Source: SYOC01 sp964441775 (lineage in GTDB: Bacteria; Desulfobacterota; Binatia; Bin18). From it: DNA of 64,000 nucleotides. Numbering within the stretch: the first letter of the stretch is position 1; every line of letters begins with the position of its first letter. Where the stretch lies: the NCBI GenBank assembly GCA_964441775.1, contig CAYTVL010000028.1, forward strand, positions 1-64,000, read 5' to 3'. Below, piece after piece: positions 34,994 through 44,299 of this stretch. The position numbers and the translations under genes were made by a program. Under the pieces are notes generated by a model. That model did not search any database and was not told where the DNA came from. It saw only the letters and a list, made by a program, of their open reading frames with translations.

Positions 34994-35027
34994 CGCCACA
35001 CGAAGGGCGGGGCGCAATCGTGTGGCG
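34994..35027. terminator. bidirectional hairpin between gdhA and the M16 gene
   Basis: CGCCACACGA and TCGTGTGGCG form a perfect 10-bp stem around a 14-base loop. It sits between two convergent genes and could end both transcripts, but neither side has a run of T residues. Confidence 0.55.
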
Positions 35028-35038
35028 AATCAACTGAA

Positions 35039-36361
35039 TTATTTCTTCTCCAGTCCGGCGGCGGCGAGGTCGGCGACAACGACTTGTAAAAATTGATCTG
35101 GATGTAAATACGTCTTTGCTGCGGCCTGGACTTGCTCAAGTGTGACTTGCCCGATCAGAGCGGCGTAGCGATCCGGATAATCGAGCCCCAGATTGTAGAA
35201 TTCTATGAGCGGCAGCAGCGCGGCCACGTCCCGATTCGAGGCTAAACGCAAAGGAAAGCTGTTGATAAAGTACGCTTTCGCATCGTTAAGTTCTTCCGGC
35301 GTGAGTCCCTGCTCCGTCATTTGGTGAACCGTGCGTAATGTTTCGTCGACGGCTTGAGCGGCGCTGGCGTTTTTTGTTTGCAAGGAAACAAGGAAAGGCC
35401 CAGCGTGCTTGCGCGCCATAAAGGTGCTGCCGATGTGGTACACCAATCCTAGCTCTTCGCGAACCCGTTTCATGAGTCGCGATTCGGTGCCGCGCATGCC
35501 GAGAATATAGTTCATCAACTGCACGGCGTAATAATCCGGGTTAGCGCGAGCGATACCAGGGTGCCCCAGAAGAATGTTGGCCTGGCTGACTTTCTTGTCC
35601 AGCGTCAGACGCGTCGTGACCGGTGGCGTGTTCTCTGGCCACGCCACGTCGGGAATCGGCGCTTGCCGCCAGTCCGCCAGATGTTTATGTAGCAACGCCG
35701 CTGCTTGCGCTTGGGTAATATCTCCAGCAAACGCGATGACCGCGCCATTCGGTCGATAATACGTGCGGTGAAACGTTGTGACCTCGGCTTGAGTTACCGT
35801 TTCCAGCGCCGAGGACTTTCCTTCCACCAATTGACCGTAGGGATGATGGGGATAGAGTGTGCTGAGAAAGGTCTTCTGCGCCACCCAGCCTGGTTGCTCC
35901 TCATGGCTTTTGAGCACGCCTTCGATCTCTTTGCGTTTTTGCTCAAGTTCTCCTGGCGGAAACGTGGGCGTGAGCAGCACTTCTGCGAGAAGCGCCAGGG
36001 ACTGGTCGATATTCTTTGTTAACGTGGTTAACGTGAGAGTCGTCGCTTCGTAATCGGCGTCGACCCCTAATGAAGCGCCGAGGAAGTCGAGTTCTTGCGC
36101 TAGCGCTTGCGCCGAGTGCTGTTTGGTTCCACGCATCAACAGTTCTGCGGTGAGATTCGCCAAGCCTTCTTTGCCGGCGGGGTCGGCTGCGGACCCGGTT
36201 GGCAACATGATATTCATGACCACCATGGGTAGGCCTGGTCGTTCTGCGACTAACAGTACTGCCCCGCTATCGAGCACAGTGCGCGAGCCTAGGGGAGCGG
36301 CTTGCGCTGATGCGACTGAACAGAGAACTGTGAGACAGACGGCGAAGAATGTTTTTATCAC
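35039..36361 (-). CDS. M16 family peptidase-like protein, non-catalytic subunit
   Basis: A 440-residue exported protein with a signal peptide (MIKTFFAVCLTVLCSVASAQA). It has the M16 insulinase fold: a first-domain strand LGSRTVLDSGAVLLVAERPG and second-domain landmarks YYRPNGAVIAFAGDIT and LGMRGTESRLMKRVREELGL. The zinc motif HxxEH is absent; the aligned helix reads GLANLTAELLMRGT. In this family such proteins pair with a catalytic partner, here the gene 61 bases upstream (36423-37829). The R/Y pair of the second domain is partly present, so a substrate-binding role is likely. Confidence 0.9.
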   Translation of the reverse strand: MIKTFFAVCLTVLCSVASAQAAPLGSRTVLDSGAVLLVAERPGLPMVVMNIMLPTGSAADPAGKEGLANLTAELLMRGTKQHSAQALAQELDFLGASLGVDADYEATTLTLTTLTKNIDQSLALLAEVLLTPTFPPGELEQKRKEIEGVLKSHEEQPGWVAQKTFLSTLYPHHPYGQLVEGKSSALETVTQAEVTTFHRTYYRPNGAVIAFAGDITQAQAAALLHKHLADWRQAPIPDVAWPENTPPVTTRLTLDKKVSQANILLGHPGIARANPDYYAVQLMNYILGMRGTESRLMKRVREELGLVYHIGSTFMARKHAGPFLVSLQTKNASAAQAVDETLRTVHQMTEQGLTPEELNDAKAYFINSFPLRLASNRDVAALLPLIEFYNLGLDYPDRYAALIGQVTLEQVQAAAKTYLHPDQFLQVVVADLAAAGLEKK

Positions 36362-36422
36362 GGGGAGACTCCGTTCTTATTCTCGCTGGAGAGAGGCTAC
36401 AGCCCGTTCACTTCACGGACCA

Positions 36423-37829
36423 CTAGTGCACCGTTTTATCGCCGAGTTCTTCCGTAGGCTTTTCCCGTATCGGTGGGCCTTCAGGAAGAAGAATTCCTAC
36501 CGTGCGATTCTCTTCTCGGAAGTAGGTTTGCGCGACGCGCTGGATAGCAGCCGCTGTGACCGCGCGAATGCCGGGAATAACTTTGGTGATCAGTTTCCAG
36601 TCGCCGAGCACAGCATATTCTCCCAATTGTTGCGCTCGGAAAAAGAGCGAATCTTGCCCATAGGTGAAGGAGGCCTCGACGAGATTTTGTGCGCGCTGGA
36701 GTTCTTTGTCGCTCACCGGGGCGGCCTTCAATTTCTCAATTTCTTGATAGAGCGCAGCTTCGGCTTCTTGCCATTTTTTCCCTTGCGCGACTCGCATCGA
36801 CAGAAGAAAAAGCGGGGGGTCCAATGAGCTGCGCTCATAATCAGCGTCAGCGGATAAAGCCAGGGCTTTTTTTTCAACGAGGATGGTTTGCAAGCGTGAA
36901 CTGCGCCCCCCTGCCAGAATGACCGAGAGCAGAGAGAGAGGAAAACTATCGTCGTTGGTAAAGTTCGGGACATGATAGCCCACCGCGTAGATGGGGAGTG
37001 ACGCGGGGCGTTTGAGTACGACGCGACGCTCTCCCCGTTGCGATGGTTCTTTTGAGGTGACCAGCGGTGGAGTCGGCCCCGTTGGTATGGCGCCAAACTC
37101 GGCGCGAATCTTTGGAAGCAGCGTTTCTGGATTGATGTCGCCAGCGAGAATCAGGATGGCGTTATTGGGGGCGTAATAGATCTGTCGGTAGCGCTTGACA
37201 TCTTCAAGCGTGAGCGTTTCGAGGTCGCTCATCCACCCGACAACAGGCCAACCGTAGGGGTGCGCGGTGTAGGCGGCGGCTTTCAGTTGCTCCAGTAAGT
37301 CCGCCGCCGGTTCGTCGGCTGTGCGCAGGCGTCGCTCTTCCATGACAATTTTTCGTTCCGACTGAAACCCGGTCTCGTCGAGCGTAAGATTGGCGAGCCG
37401 ATCGGATTCGAGCGAGAGCAGGAGATCCAGGTGCGAGGCTGTTGTGTTTACAAAATAGACAGTGTAATCATCGCTAGTGAACGCATTATCCGTCCCACCG
37501 GTGGCTTGCACGAGTTTTGAGTAGGCGCCAGGACCATACTTGGGCGTACCGCGAAACATGAGATGTTCCAGCAGGTGGGAAATGCCTGTGATCCCTGGTC
37601 GCTCGTTGCGCGAGCCCACCTGGTACCACACTTGTTGTGAGACGATCGGGGCATGGTGGTCCTCTAAAAGGAGAACGGTGAGTCCATTCGTAAGCGTTTC
37701 TTGCGTAACTTTCCAGTCGAGCTCAACATCAGACGCCGCCAACGCTGGCGGGGCTGAGATGCTCATGACAATAGAGCAGACAAGAAGAACAATGGACTGA
37801 CGTAGGGGGCTGCTCCAGGCTTTAGCCAT
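36423..37829 (-). CDS. M16 family zinc metallopeptidase, catalytic subunit
   Basis: A 468-residue exported protease. A signal peptide (RQSIVLLVCSIVMSISAPPALA) leads into the inverted zinc motif HLLEHLMFRGT with the distal Glu in the following helix region. IYYAPNNAILILAGDINPETL and AGGRSSRLQTILVEKKALALS are typical of PqqL/YmxG-like bacterial M16B enzymes. The ATG at 37829 puts the signal peptide at the N-terminus; the open frame continues upstream but looks non-coding. With the downstream non-catalytic paralogue it probably forms a periplasmic heterodimeric peptide-degrading chamber. Confidence 0.92.
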   Translation of the reverse strand: MAKAWSSPLRQSIVLLVCSIVMSISAPPALAASDVELDWKVTQETLTNGLTVLLLEDHHAPIVSQQVWYQVGSRNERPGITGISHLLEHLMFRGTPKYGPGAYSKLVQATGGTDNAFTSDDYTVYFVNTTASHLDLLLSLESDRLANLTLDETGFQSERKIVMEERRLRTADEPAADLLEQLKAAAYTAHPYGWPVVGWMSDLETLTLEDVKRYRQIYYAPNNAILILAGDINPETLLPKIRAEFGAIPTGPTPPLVTSKEPSQRGERRVVLKRPASLPIYAVGYHVPNFTNDDSFPLSLLSVILAGGRSSRLQTILVEKKALALSADADYERSSLDPPLFLLSMRVAQGKKWQEAEAALYQEIEKLKAAPVSDKELQRAQNLVEASFTYGQDSLFFRAQQLGEYAVLGDWKLITKVIPGIRAVTAAAIQRVAQTYFREENRTVGILLPEGPPIREKPTEELGDKTVH

Positions 37830-37940
37830 AGAGGGAACCTCGCGAAAGTGAATATGTTTGTGGCGGGGAAGGAAAGAACGGGCCATTTCGCAGGAGGAAA
37901 GGAGGCCCATGACCGGAGCACGGGCTCCCGCGCTCTTCAT

Positions 37941-38483
37941 TCAATATACCCACTTTCCTTTAGTGAAACGAAAAATTTCCGAGACCGGACTGGTTTCTAC
38001 TTGTTCAAACGGCCCCTTCAAGGCGTCTTCTTTGGTTTTCCCCGCGCAACGCAGTTTTTTCTCAAGATAGGTCAAGATACCCACGTAGGGAGTATCCGAG
38101 GAGTTGGTCTTTTTCACGTTGATATGTCTATCGGGAATATAGCCAATGTATTCTACCGCGAAGCCATCCGGCGATTCGACGACCTGGGCCTGAGACTTAT
38201 GGAAGTTTTCTGTTTGGATGAGCTTTTGCATCCATTCGAGCGTAAAGGTATCGAATGTGGCCAAAGCAGCCTCCTCGGTGAACCCTATAAGTTTGACCTC
38301 GACGACTTTTTTCTGAGAAGCCCCCTTTGTTACCGACGGCGCTTTGGATTTTGCTGCTTGCTTGGCTGGCGGTTTTTTCCCTTGATCCGCCGCTAGCGTC
38401 GCTCCGCTTGTGACGAGAAACGTTAAGACGCCAAGAATAATCGCCCCCGCGATGCGGTTGGTTCGCCGTACAAGTACCGCCAT
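37941..38483 (-). CDS. secreted protein of unknown function
   Basis: A 180-residue exported protein: signal peptide RIAGAIILGVLTFLVTSGATLAA, a Lys/Ala/Pro linker (GKKPPAKQAAKSKAPSVTKG), then a compact C-terminal domain of mixed alpha/beta pattern (VVEVKLIGFTEEAALATFDT, DRHINVKKTNSSDTPYVGI) with a single Cys. AGGAGGGG precedes the ATG at 38483 by 5 bases. It is the first of three co-directional genes with the M16 pair, about 110 bases upstream of it, so the product may be a cofactor or a substrate of those proteases. No family was recognised. Confidence 0.7.
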   Translation of the reverse strand: MAVLVRRTNRIAGAIILGVLTFLVTSGATLAADQGKKPPAKQAAKSKAPSVTKGASQKKVVEVKLIGFTEEAALATFDTFTLEWMQKLIQTENFHKSQAQVVESPDGFAVEYIGYIPDRHINVKKTNSSDTPYVGILTYLEKKLRCAGKTKEDALKGPFEQVETSPVSEIFRFTKGKWVY

Positions 38484-38625
38484 GATACCCCTCCTCATCT
38501 CTTGGTGTTGTCTTGGTACACAGCAGGATCGTGAATGAACCATGCCCCGTTCTGTACAAGAAACGCGACACGGTTAGTAGCAGAAGAGTTTCCGCTGGGG
38601 AAGGGGGGCGTGGCGCAGGGCGCGC

Positions 38626-39819
38626 TCAGGCAGCGTTTCGTAAGGCGGCAAGCCCGGGTAAATCTCCGGATTCCAGGAACTCGAGCGAGGCGCCGCCGCC
38701 CGTGGAGATGTGGCTAATTTTTTCCGCCAGACCGGCTTGCGTCAACGCGGCTACCGTGTCTCCACCACCGGCGACGCTGAAGCTGCTGGTGGTGGCTACA
38801 GCCTCCGCCACCGCTCGCGTGCCGCGATCGAACGGCGCGATCTCAAAAACGCCCATCGGACCATTCCACAAAATCATTTTGGCGCCGCGCAGGGCCCTGT
38901 TAAACGCCTCGATACTTTGTGGACCAATATCCACGCCAAGCCGATCCGCAGGAATATCTCGCCCAGAAGTCACCGCTGAGGCGCCGCCTGCTTTTAATTC
39001 CTCGACAACGACATGGTCCTGCGGCAGCAAGATAGTGACGCCCCGTCGTGCAGCTTCGGCGAGGATGGCCTTTGCTTCTTCGATACGGTCGGACTCGACT
39101 AAGGATTTGCCGATGGCGACGCCTTGAGCTCGTTGCAAGGTGTACGCCATCGCGCCGCCAATGATGATGGTCTGCGTCTTGGGCAGCAAGCTGCGGATAA
39201 GACCAATTTTGTCGGAAACTTTTGCGCCGCCCAAAATCGCGACAAACGGATGTTCTGGTTGTGTGAGGAGACGAGAGAGCGCGTCGATTTCCTTGCGCAT
39301 CAAAAATCCTACCCCAGTCGTGGCGACATGTGGAATAATACCCACAACTGAGGCGTGAGCGCGATGCGAAGAGCCGAACGCATCGTTGATATAGATGTCG
39401 GCGAGCGCCGCCAACGCGCGGGCGAATCCGGGCTCGTTTTTCTCTTCTTCGGCGTGGAAACGGAGATTCTCCAGCACGAGCACGGCGCCGGTTGGCAGTT
39501 GTGTACTTTGCCCCTGGACCGCCGCGCCAACACAGTTCGAAGCGAGTGAGACCTCCACATTGCCCAGGAGCTGCCGGAGCCGATCGGCTGCCGGGCGCAG
39601 ACTGAAAGCAGGATCGACTTTTCCTTTGGGGCGGCCCAGGTGTGAAGCCAACACCACTTTTGCGCCGTGGTCAAGCGCATACCGGATGGTGGGCAGCGCC
39701 TCCCGTATCCGCGTGTCATCGGTGACTGCCCTGGCTTTATCGAGAGGGACATTGAAGTCGACGCGGATAAATACGCGTTTTCCACTCAGCGGCAATTGGT
39801 CGATTGCGGTAATGGCCAT
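38626..39819 (-). CDS. pgk: phosphoglycerate kinase
   Basis: A 397-residue glycolytic/gluconeogenic enzyme transferring phosphate between 1,3-bisphosphoglycerate and ADP. N-terminal RVFIRVDFNVP, SHLGRPKG (substrate site), LENLRFHAEEEKN and FGSSHRAHAS, followed by the C-terminal nucleotide domain with GGAKVSDKIGLI, LWNGPMGVFE and STGGGASLEFLESGDLPGL. The ATG at 39819 is chosen by homology. Glyceraldehyde-3-phosphate dehydrogenase, often next to pgk, is not in the window. Confidence 0.97.
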   Translation of the reverse strand: MAITAIDQLPLSGKRVFIRVDFNVPLDKARAVTDDTRIREALPTIRYALDHGAKVVLASHLGRPKGKVDPAFSLRPAADRLRQLLGNVEVSLASNCVGAAVQGQSTQLPTGAVLVLENLRFHAEEEKNEPGFARALAALADIYINDAFGSSHRAHASVVGIIPHVATTGVGFLMRKEIDALSRLLTQPEHPFVAILGGAKVSDKIGLIRSLLPKTQTIIIGGAMAYTLQRAQGVAIGKSLVESDRIEEAKAILAEAARRGVTILLPQDHVVVEELKAGGASAVTSGRDIPADRLGVDIGPQSIEAFNRALRGAKMILWNGPMGVFEIAPFDRGTRAVAEAVATTSSFSVAGGGDTVAALTQAGLAEKISHISTGGGASLEFLESGDLPGLAALRNAA

Positions 39820-39849
39820 GACTGTTCCTTCCGTGACGTGGATTGGGAC

Positions 39850-39893
39850 AAAAAAAAAGGGACAAGACTTCATGCGTGTCAGTCTTGCCCCTT
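39850..39893 (-). terminator. Rho-independent terminator of lon
   Basis: On the minus strand GGGGCAAGACT pairs with AGTCTTGTCCC and is followed at once by nine T residues. It begins about 25 bases past the lon stop codon, which separates lon from pgk. Confidence 0.92.
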
Positions 39894-39917
39894 GAGTTCT
39901 ACAAAAGCGACCTGAGC

Positions 39918-42374
39918 TTAAGATGGCGATGCCGCTTCGCTTTTGCCGAAGCTGGCGACCGCTGTGCTGACCGGCACAACGGCGGGCTCCAACGCGAGGT
40001 TCAGCACTTCGCCAATGGTGTCAACGAAGTGGAACTGCAGCTCCTTGCGAATGTTTTCCGGCACGTCCTCCAAATCCTTCTCGTTCCGGCGCGGAAGAAT
40101 GATCGTGGTGACGCCGGCGCGACGGGCAGCCAACACTTTTTCTTTCACGCCGCCGATCGGCATCACACGACCGCGCAAGGTAATTTCGCCCGTCATGGCC
40201 AAATGCGAATGGAGCGGACGGCCAGTTAAGAGCGAGGCAAGTGCGGTTGCCATCGTAATGCCCGCTGATGGTCCATCTTTCGGGGTCGCGCCGGCAGGCA
40301 CGTGTACATGAAGATCACAATTCTCGAAAAAGTCGGCAGGGATACCAAGTTGATCTGCATGAGCGCGGACGTACGACAACGCGGCTTGTGCTGACTCTTT
40401 CATGACGTCGCCCAACTGGCCGGTCAAAGTGAGCCCCTTTTTGCCAGCCATGCGGGTGGCCTCGATGAAGAGGATATCGCCGCCGTTCGGCGTCCACGCC
40501 AAACCAATAGCCACGCCCGGCTCCATTGTGCGCTCGGACACTTCCGAAAAGTGTTTCTCTGGGCCGAGGAATTCCATGACTTTGGCGGGTGAAATTTCCA
40601 CCAACTCGGTTTGGCCTTCCGTGACCGCTCGGGCGACTTTGCGGCAGAGGCTGCCCAGTTCGCGCTCAAGGTTACGAACGCCAGCTTCATGCGTGTAACT
40701 GCGCGCCACTAGTAAAATAGCCTCGTCCGTAAAAGCGATCTGTTCGGCGGTCAGCCCGTTTTCTCTAATTTGTTTAGGAATCAGGTGTCGCTTGGCGATT
40801 TCGAGCTTGTCTTCATCCGTGTAGCCCGCTAGCTCAATGACCTCCATGCGGTCTCGCAATGCTGGCGGCACCGGTTCCAAGTAGTTGGCGGTGGTGATGA
40901 ACATCACCTTCGACAGATCGAACGGCACATCGAGGTAATGATCTTGGAAAGAGAAGTTTTGCTCAGGGTCCAGCACCTCCAAGAGTGCGGAGGCGGGGTC
41001 GCCGCGAAAATCCATCCCTAACTTGTCAATTTCGTCCAACATGAAGAGCGGGTTATTCGAACCTGCGGTGCGCAGCGATTGTACGATGCGGCCAGGTAGG
41101 GAGCCGATATAAGTGCGACGATGACCGCGAATTTCCGCCTCGTCGCGCACGCCGCCCAGCGAAATTCGCACGAATTTCCGTCCCATCGCGCGCGCAATCG
41201 AACGGCCGAGCGAGGTCTTCCCCACGCCTGGGGCGCCGACGAAACACAAAATTGGTCCTTTGGGATCTTTCCGCAATTTCCGTACAGCCAAGTATTCAAG
41301 AATGCGGTCTTTGATTTTCACGAGATCGTAATGGTCTTCATCCAAGACTTGGCGGGCGTGGGGAATGTCCAGATTATCTTCCGTGGACACAGCCCACGGT
41401 AAGTTGACGAGCCACTCCAAGTAGGTGCGCACCATCGAGTGTTCGGCGGATTCGGGCGGGATGAGCCGTAACCGTTCCAGTTCGTTATCAGCAGCTTTGC
41501 GCGCCTCCTCGGGCATTTTCGCTTCATCAATTTTCTTCTTGAGATCGTCAATTTCATTCGAGCGCGAGTCGCCTTCGCCTAATTCCTTTTGAATCGCGCG
41601 CATTTGTTGACGAAGATAAAATTCTTTCTGGTTCTTATTCAGTTCGCTTTGGACTTGCGATTGAATTTTATGTCCGAGTTCGACGAGTTCAATTTCTCGG
41701 TTCAAGATTGTCGACAGTTTTTCCAAGCGCGTTCTCACGTCGAGCGTGTTCAGTAGATCTTGTTTCTCATCGCTGGAGATATTGAGCTGGGACGCAACCA
41801 AATCCGCGACCCGACCAGGGTCTTTGATGTTCATCACCACGCCCTGCAGTTCGTCCGGCAAATAGGGCACGAGTGAGACGAACTTGGAGAACTGGCTGAC
41901 CATGTGCGCCTGCAACGCTCCGAGGTCTTTGCTCTCCTCGATGCTGTCAGACAGCGGCGTGACTTTCGCGCGTAAATACGGATCGTGTTGCACGTAGTCG
42001 CGAATATCAATACGTTGCAAACCCTGGACGAGAATGCGCATGCTGCCATCCGGGTATTTCAACATTTTGAGAATGCGACCCGCGCTGCCGCGTGAGAATA
42101 ACGCTTGTGCAGCAGGGTTCTCGTCCTCGGCGTTTTTCTGTGCTGCGAGTCCTAGAATACGCTCGCTTTTCAAACAGTCTTCGACAAGGTTGAGAGAGGA
42201 CCCACGCGAAATAAGTAACGGCACGATAGCGGAGGGGAAAATGACCACTCCGCGTAGAGGCAAGATCGGCAATTCGGTTGGCACCGTCACGTTGGCCGGA
42301 TCTTCCTCAAATCCCACCGGACGATGCTGCTGGCCCTCTTCCTCCCCACTGGCGCGGATCGGGAAATCTGCCAT
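39918..42374 (-). CDS. lon: ATP-dependent protease Lon
   Basis: An 818-residue LonA-type protease that degrades misfolded and regulatory proteins. The N-terminal substrate-binding domain starts near LPILPLRGVVIFPSAIVPLL; a coiled-coil region (NKNQKEFYLRQQMRAIQKEL) follows. The AAA+ module has Walker A GAPGVGKTSLGRS and Walker B LFMLDEIDKL; the protease domain has the Ser-Lys dyad in KDGPSAGITMA and GGVKEKVLAARRAG. The ATG at 42374 with GGAGG upstream is preferred to longer starts. The C-terminal tail AVASFGKSEAASPS is a non-conserved addition. Confidence 0.97.
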   Translation of the reverse strand: MADFPIRASGEEEGQQHRPVGFEEDPANVTVPTELPILPLRGVVIFPSAIVPLLISRGSSLNLVEDCLKSERILGLAAQKNAEDENPAAQALFSRGSAGRILKMLKYPDGSMRILVQGLQRIDIRDYVQHDPYLRAKVTPLSDSIEESKDLGALQAHMVSQFSKFVSLVPYLPDELQGVVMNIKDPGRVADLVASQLNISSDEKQDLLNTLDVRTRLEKLSTILNREIELVELGHKIQSQVQSELNKNQKEFYLRQQMRAIQKELGEGDSRSNEIDDLKKKIDEAKMPEEARKAADNELERLRLIPPESAEHSMVRTYLEWLVNLPWAVSTEDNLDIPHARQVLDEDHYDLVKIKDRILEYLAVRKLRKDPKGPILCFVGAPGVGKTSLGRSIARAMGRKFVRISLGGVRDEAEIRGHRRTYIGSLPGRIVQSLRTAGSNNPLFMLDEIDKLGMDFRGDPASALLEVLDPEQNFSFQDHYLDVPFDLSKVMFITTANYLEPVPPALRDRMEVIELAGYTDEDKLEIAKRHLIPKQIRENGLTAEQIAFTDEAILLVARSYTHEAGVRNLERELGSLCRKVARAVTEGQTELVEISPAKVMEFLGPEKHFSEVSERTMEPGVAIGLAWTPNGGDILFIEATRMAGKKGLTLTGQLGDVMKESAQAALSYVRAHADQLGIPADFFENCDLHVHVPAGATPKDGPSAGITMATALASLLTGRPLHSHLAMTGEITLRGRVMPIGGVKEKVLAARRAGVTTIILPRRNEKDLEDVPENIRKELQFHFVDTIGEVLNLALEPAVVPVSTAVASFGKSEAASPS

Positions 42375-42507
42375 TGAGGTGTCCTCCAATCTAACGCAGG
42401 GTACAGCTATATGACCCTGGCAAAACATAATACATACCCTCTGCTTGCTCAAGGGGGAAAGACTCGATACAACCGCCATGTATATCCCTCATGAACAGAG
42501 CACCCTT

Positions 42508-42702
42508 ATGACCAACGAGCAGCTCTTTTTTCTTGCTGAAGCGAGTGCGCTCATTCCGCTTGGCGAACTATTTGCGCGCAAAGTGCAGTCTCTCGCTTTC
42601 CCAACACGGCAAAAGATAGAACGGCTCTTTCTTAATTTTACCCAATCTGCGCACGATAGAGCGATTGCGCAACTGCTTATCAGCAATTGTACCCTTTTAT
42701 GA
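42508..42702 (+). CDS. small protein translationally coupled to a HAD hydrolase
   Basis: A 64-residue protein (MTNEQLFFLAEASALIPLGE through LLISNCTLL) with no recognised domain. Its TGA overlaps the ATG of the HAD gene as ATGA, an arrangement typical of translational coupling, which supports it being a real gene. An in-frame ATG at 42478 would add ten residues; neither start has a good ribosome site. The composition is helical and slightly amphipathic. It is divergent from lon, with roughly 130 bases between the two starts. Confidence 0.5.
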   Translation: MTNEQLFFLAEASALIPLGELFARKVQSLAFPTRQKIERLFLNFTQSAHDRAIAQLLISNCTLL

Positions 42703-43442
42703 ACACCTATCGAGCGGTTCTTTTCGATTTATTTGGCACGGTCGCTTTGTTCGACCATACCAAATTACCCGTGTTTGAATGGAATGGGCAAACTTCTCGC
42801 TCAACCATGGGGCGATTGCGCGAAATCTACGAACAAAAACAGTTAAACATCTCGTTTGAGCGATTTTTTCTGGCCCTCTCCTCGGTCAGTCGAGAACTGG
42901 GAGATCAGCGGTCTCGCCACATGCGAGAATTTTCTTCGCAGCACCGTTTCTCGCAAACGTTGCTGCGCGCTGGTTTTGCCGAATCGCCAGAAACCTTGCG
43001 GTTGGCGGAAGAGCTTTCTCTCTCGCATATGGACATCCTAGCCCAGTCGATGGACGTACCCGCGGCCCATGAGGAATTCCTTGCTCAGGTGCGACAACAC
43101 TACGCCACGGCCCTGGTGTCGAATTTTGATCATGGTCCCACGGCGCGGCGTGTCCTTGGACCTCGCGCCAGCGCACAGTTACATCACATCGTGGTGTCCG
43201 ATGAACATGGTTGGCGCAAACCGCACCCGCAAATTTTTACTGATGCGTTATCTGTGCTCGGCGTCGATCCACAAGAGGCGTTGTTTGTTGGCGATTCTCC
43301 ACAGGATGATATCGTGGGGGCCAAGACAGTTGGTATGGATGTCGCCTGGGTAAACGCTGCTGGCGCAACGCTGCCTGAGGGCATTCCTGAGCCGGATTAT
43401 ATCATTCGCGCCATTCCCGAGCTTGCTCGCGTGCTTTTCTAG
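42699..43442 (+). CDS. HAD family hydrolase
   Basis: A 247-residue haloacid-dehalogenase-superfamily phosphatase, subfamily IA. The four motifs are visible: I AVLFDLFGTVALFD (nucleophile Asp), II ALVSNFDHGP, III DEHGWRKPHPQIF (Lys) and IV FVGDSPQDDIVGAKTVGM. A helical cap domain of about 100 residues follows motif I. The ATG at 42699 overlaps the stop of the small upstream gene. The physiological phosphate ester is unknown. Confidence 0.9.
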   Translation: MNTYRAVLFDLFGTVALFDHTKLPVFEWNGQTSRSTMGRLREIYEQKQLNISFERFFLALSSVSRELGDQRSRHMREFSSQHRFSQTLLRAGFAESPETLRLAEELSLSHMDILAQSMDVPAAHEEFLAQVRQHYATALVSNFDHGPTARRVLGPRASAQLHHIVVSDEHGWRKPHPQIFTDALSVLGVDPQEALFVGDSPQDDIVGAKTVGMDVAWVNAAGATLPEGIPEPDYIIRAIPELARVLF

Positions 43443-43450
43443 TCGGAAAC

Positions 43451-44182
43451 TTATCCCCCTTGTCGAGTGCCGGTTCCGCCTTGCCGTGAGCGTTTTCGCA
43501 AAATTGGAATCGCGTTGATTTTGACAACGCGCAACAAATCCCAGTAAATGCCTCGCGGCCGTGGATACACGGAACGTGTAGCGATCACTTCATTGGGCGT
43601 GATGAGGAAATCGACGGGGAGATCATGAGGAAACATGGGAATTTTATAGGGCACTAATTGCTGAGGGTGGATAGTGGTGATAATCGGGGTCAGTTCCCGC
43701 ACTTTTCCTTCTTCGCGTAAGAGACCGTATTCAAGGTCCGAAAACCCACCGCCTTTGCCCACGCGAGCGCCATCACGGCCCACCGCCACCGATCCGCAAA
43801 TAATCAAGTCAGCCTGACGCATATCTCGCGGGGCAATCAAGCGACCGTACTTCAAGGCTCCGCGGATGTTCGCCGTTAACAGGGCGCGATTCCCAAGTTT
43901 CTGTGGATCGATTTCCAAGAAACATTTCTCCGTGCGCAAGCGTGGCACGGCGAGATAGAGCACTTTTCCATCTTCAAGGGCGGCGCGGCGCACAGGGAGT
44001 TGCGGCGCGTCTGGGTTGACTTTAATCACTTGGGCGCGTCGCCAAACGGTGAGTTCGCGCAACTGCTTAGCGGCTTGGTCCGCCCCGACAAAATTAGGGA
44101 TGCGCCCCGCCGCGCTCGGAAAACGAACGGCTCCTTGTCGAAGCAAAAGTTGCCAGATGGAGTTGCGAATCTCAGCCTTCAT
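43451..44182 (-). CDS. 5-formyltetrahydrofolate cyclo-ligase family protein
   Basis: A 243-residue member of the MTHFS fold. The C-terminal GKGGGFSDLEYGLL is the conserved phosphate-loop-like motif of 5-formyl-THF cyclo-ligases, and the N-terminal RNSIWQLLLRQGAVRFPSAA, then GRIPNFVGADQAAKQL, is characteristic of the longer MTHFSD-like branch, so true cyclo-ligase activity is likely but not certain. The alternative ATG at 44230 adds 16 residues; no clear ribosome site separates them. A structured, possibly 6S-like transcript lies immediately upstream on the same strand, matching a well-known gene order in proteobacteria. Confidence 0.85.
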   Translation of the reverse strand: MKAEIRNSIWQLLLRQGAVRFPSAAGRIPNFVGADQAAKQLRELTVWRRAQVIKVNPDAPQLPVRRAALEDGKVLYLAVPRLRTEKCFLEIDPQKLGNRALLTANIRGALKYGRLIAPRDMRQADLIICGSVAVGRDGARVGKGGGFSDLEYGLLREEGKVRELTPIITTIHPQQLVPYKIPMFPHDLPVDFLITPNEVIATRSVYPRPRGIYWDLLRVVKINAIPILRKRSRQGGTGTRQGG

Positions 44183-44299
44183 TGTGGTCCACTGGCCACG
44201 ATCTGAAGAGTACCGTTCATGTACGGCCATGAGCAGCAGTCTCTACGTGGAAAAAATCATCTCACTTACCTGCTGCTCATACAGACCACAGAACACGGA

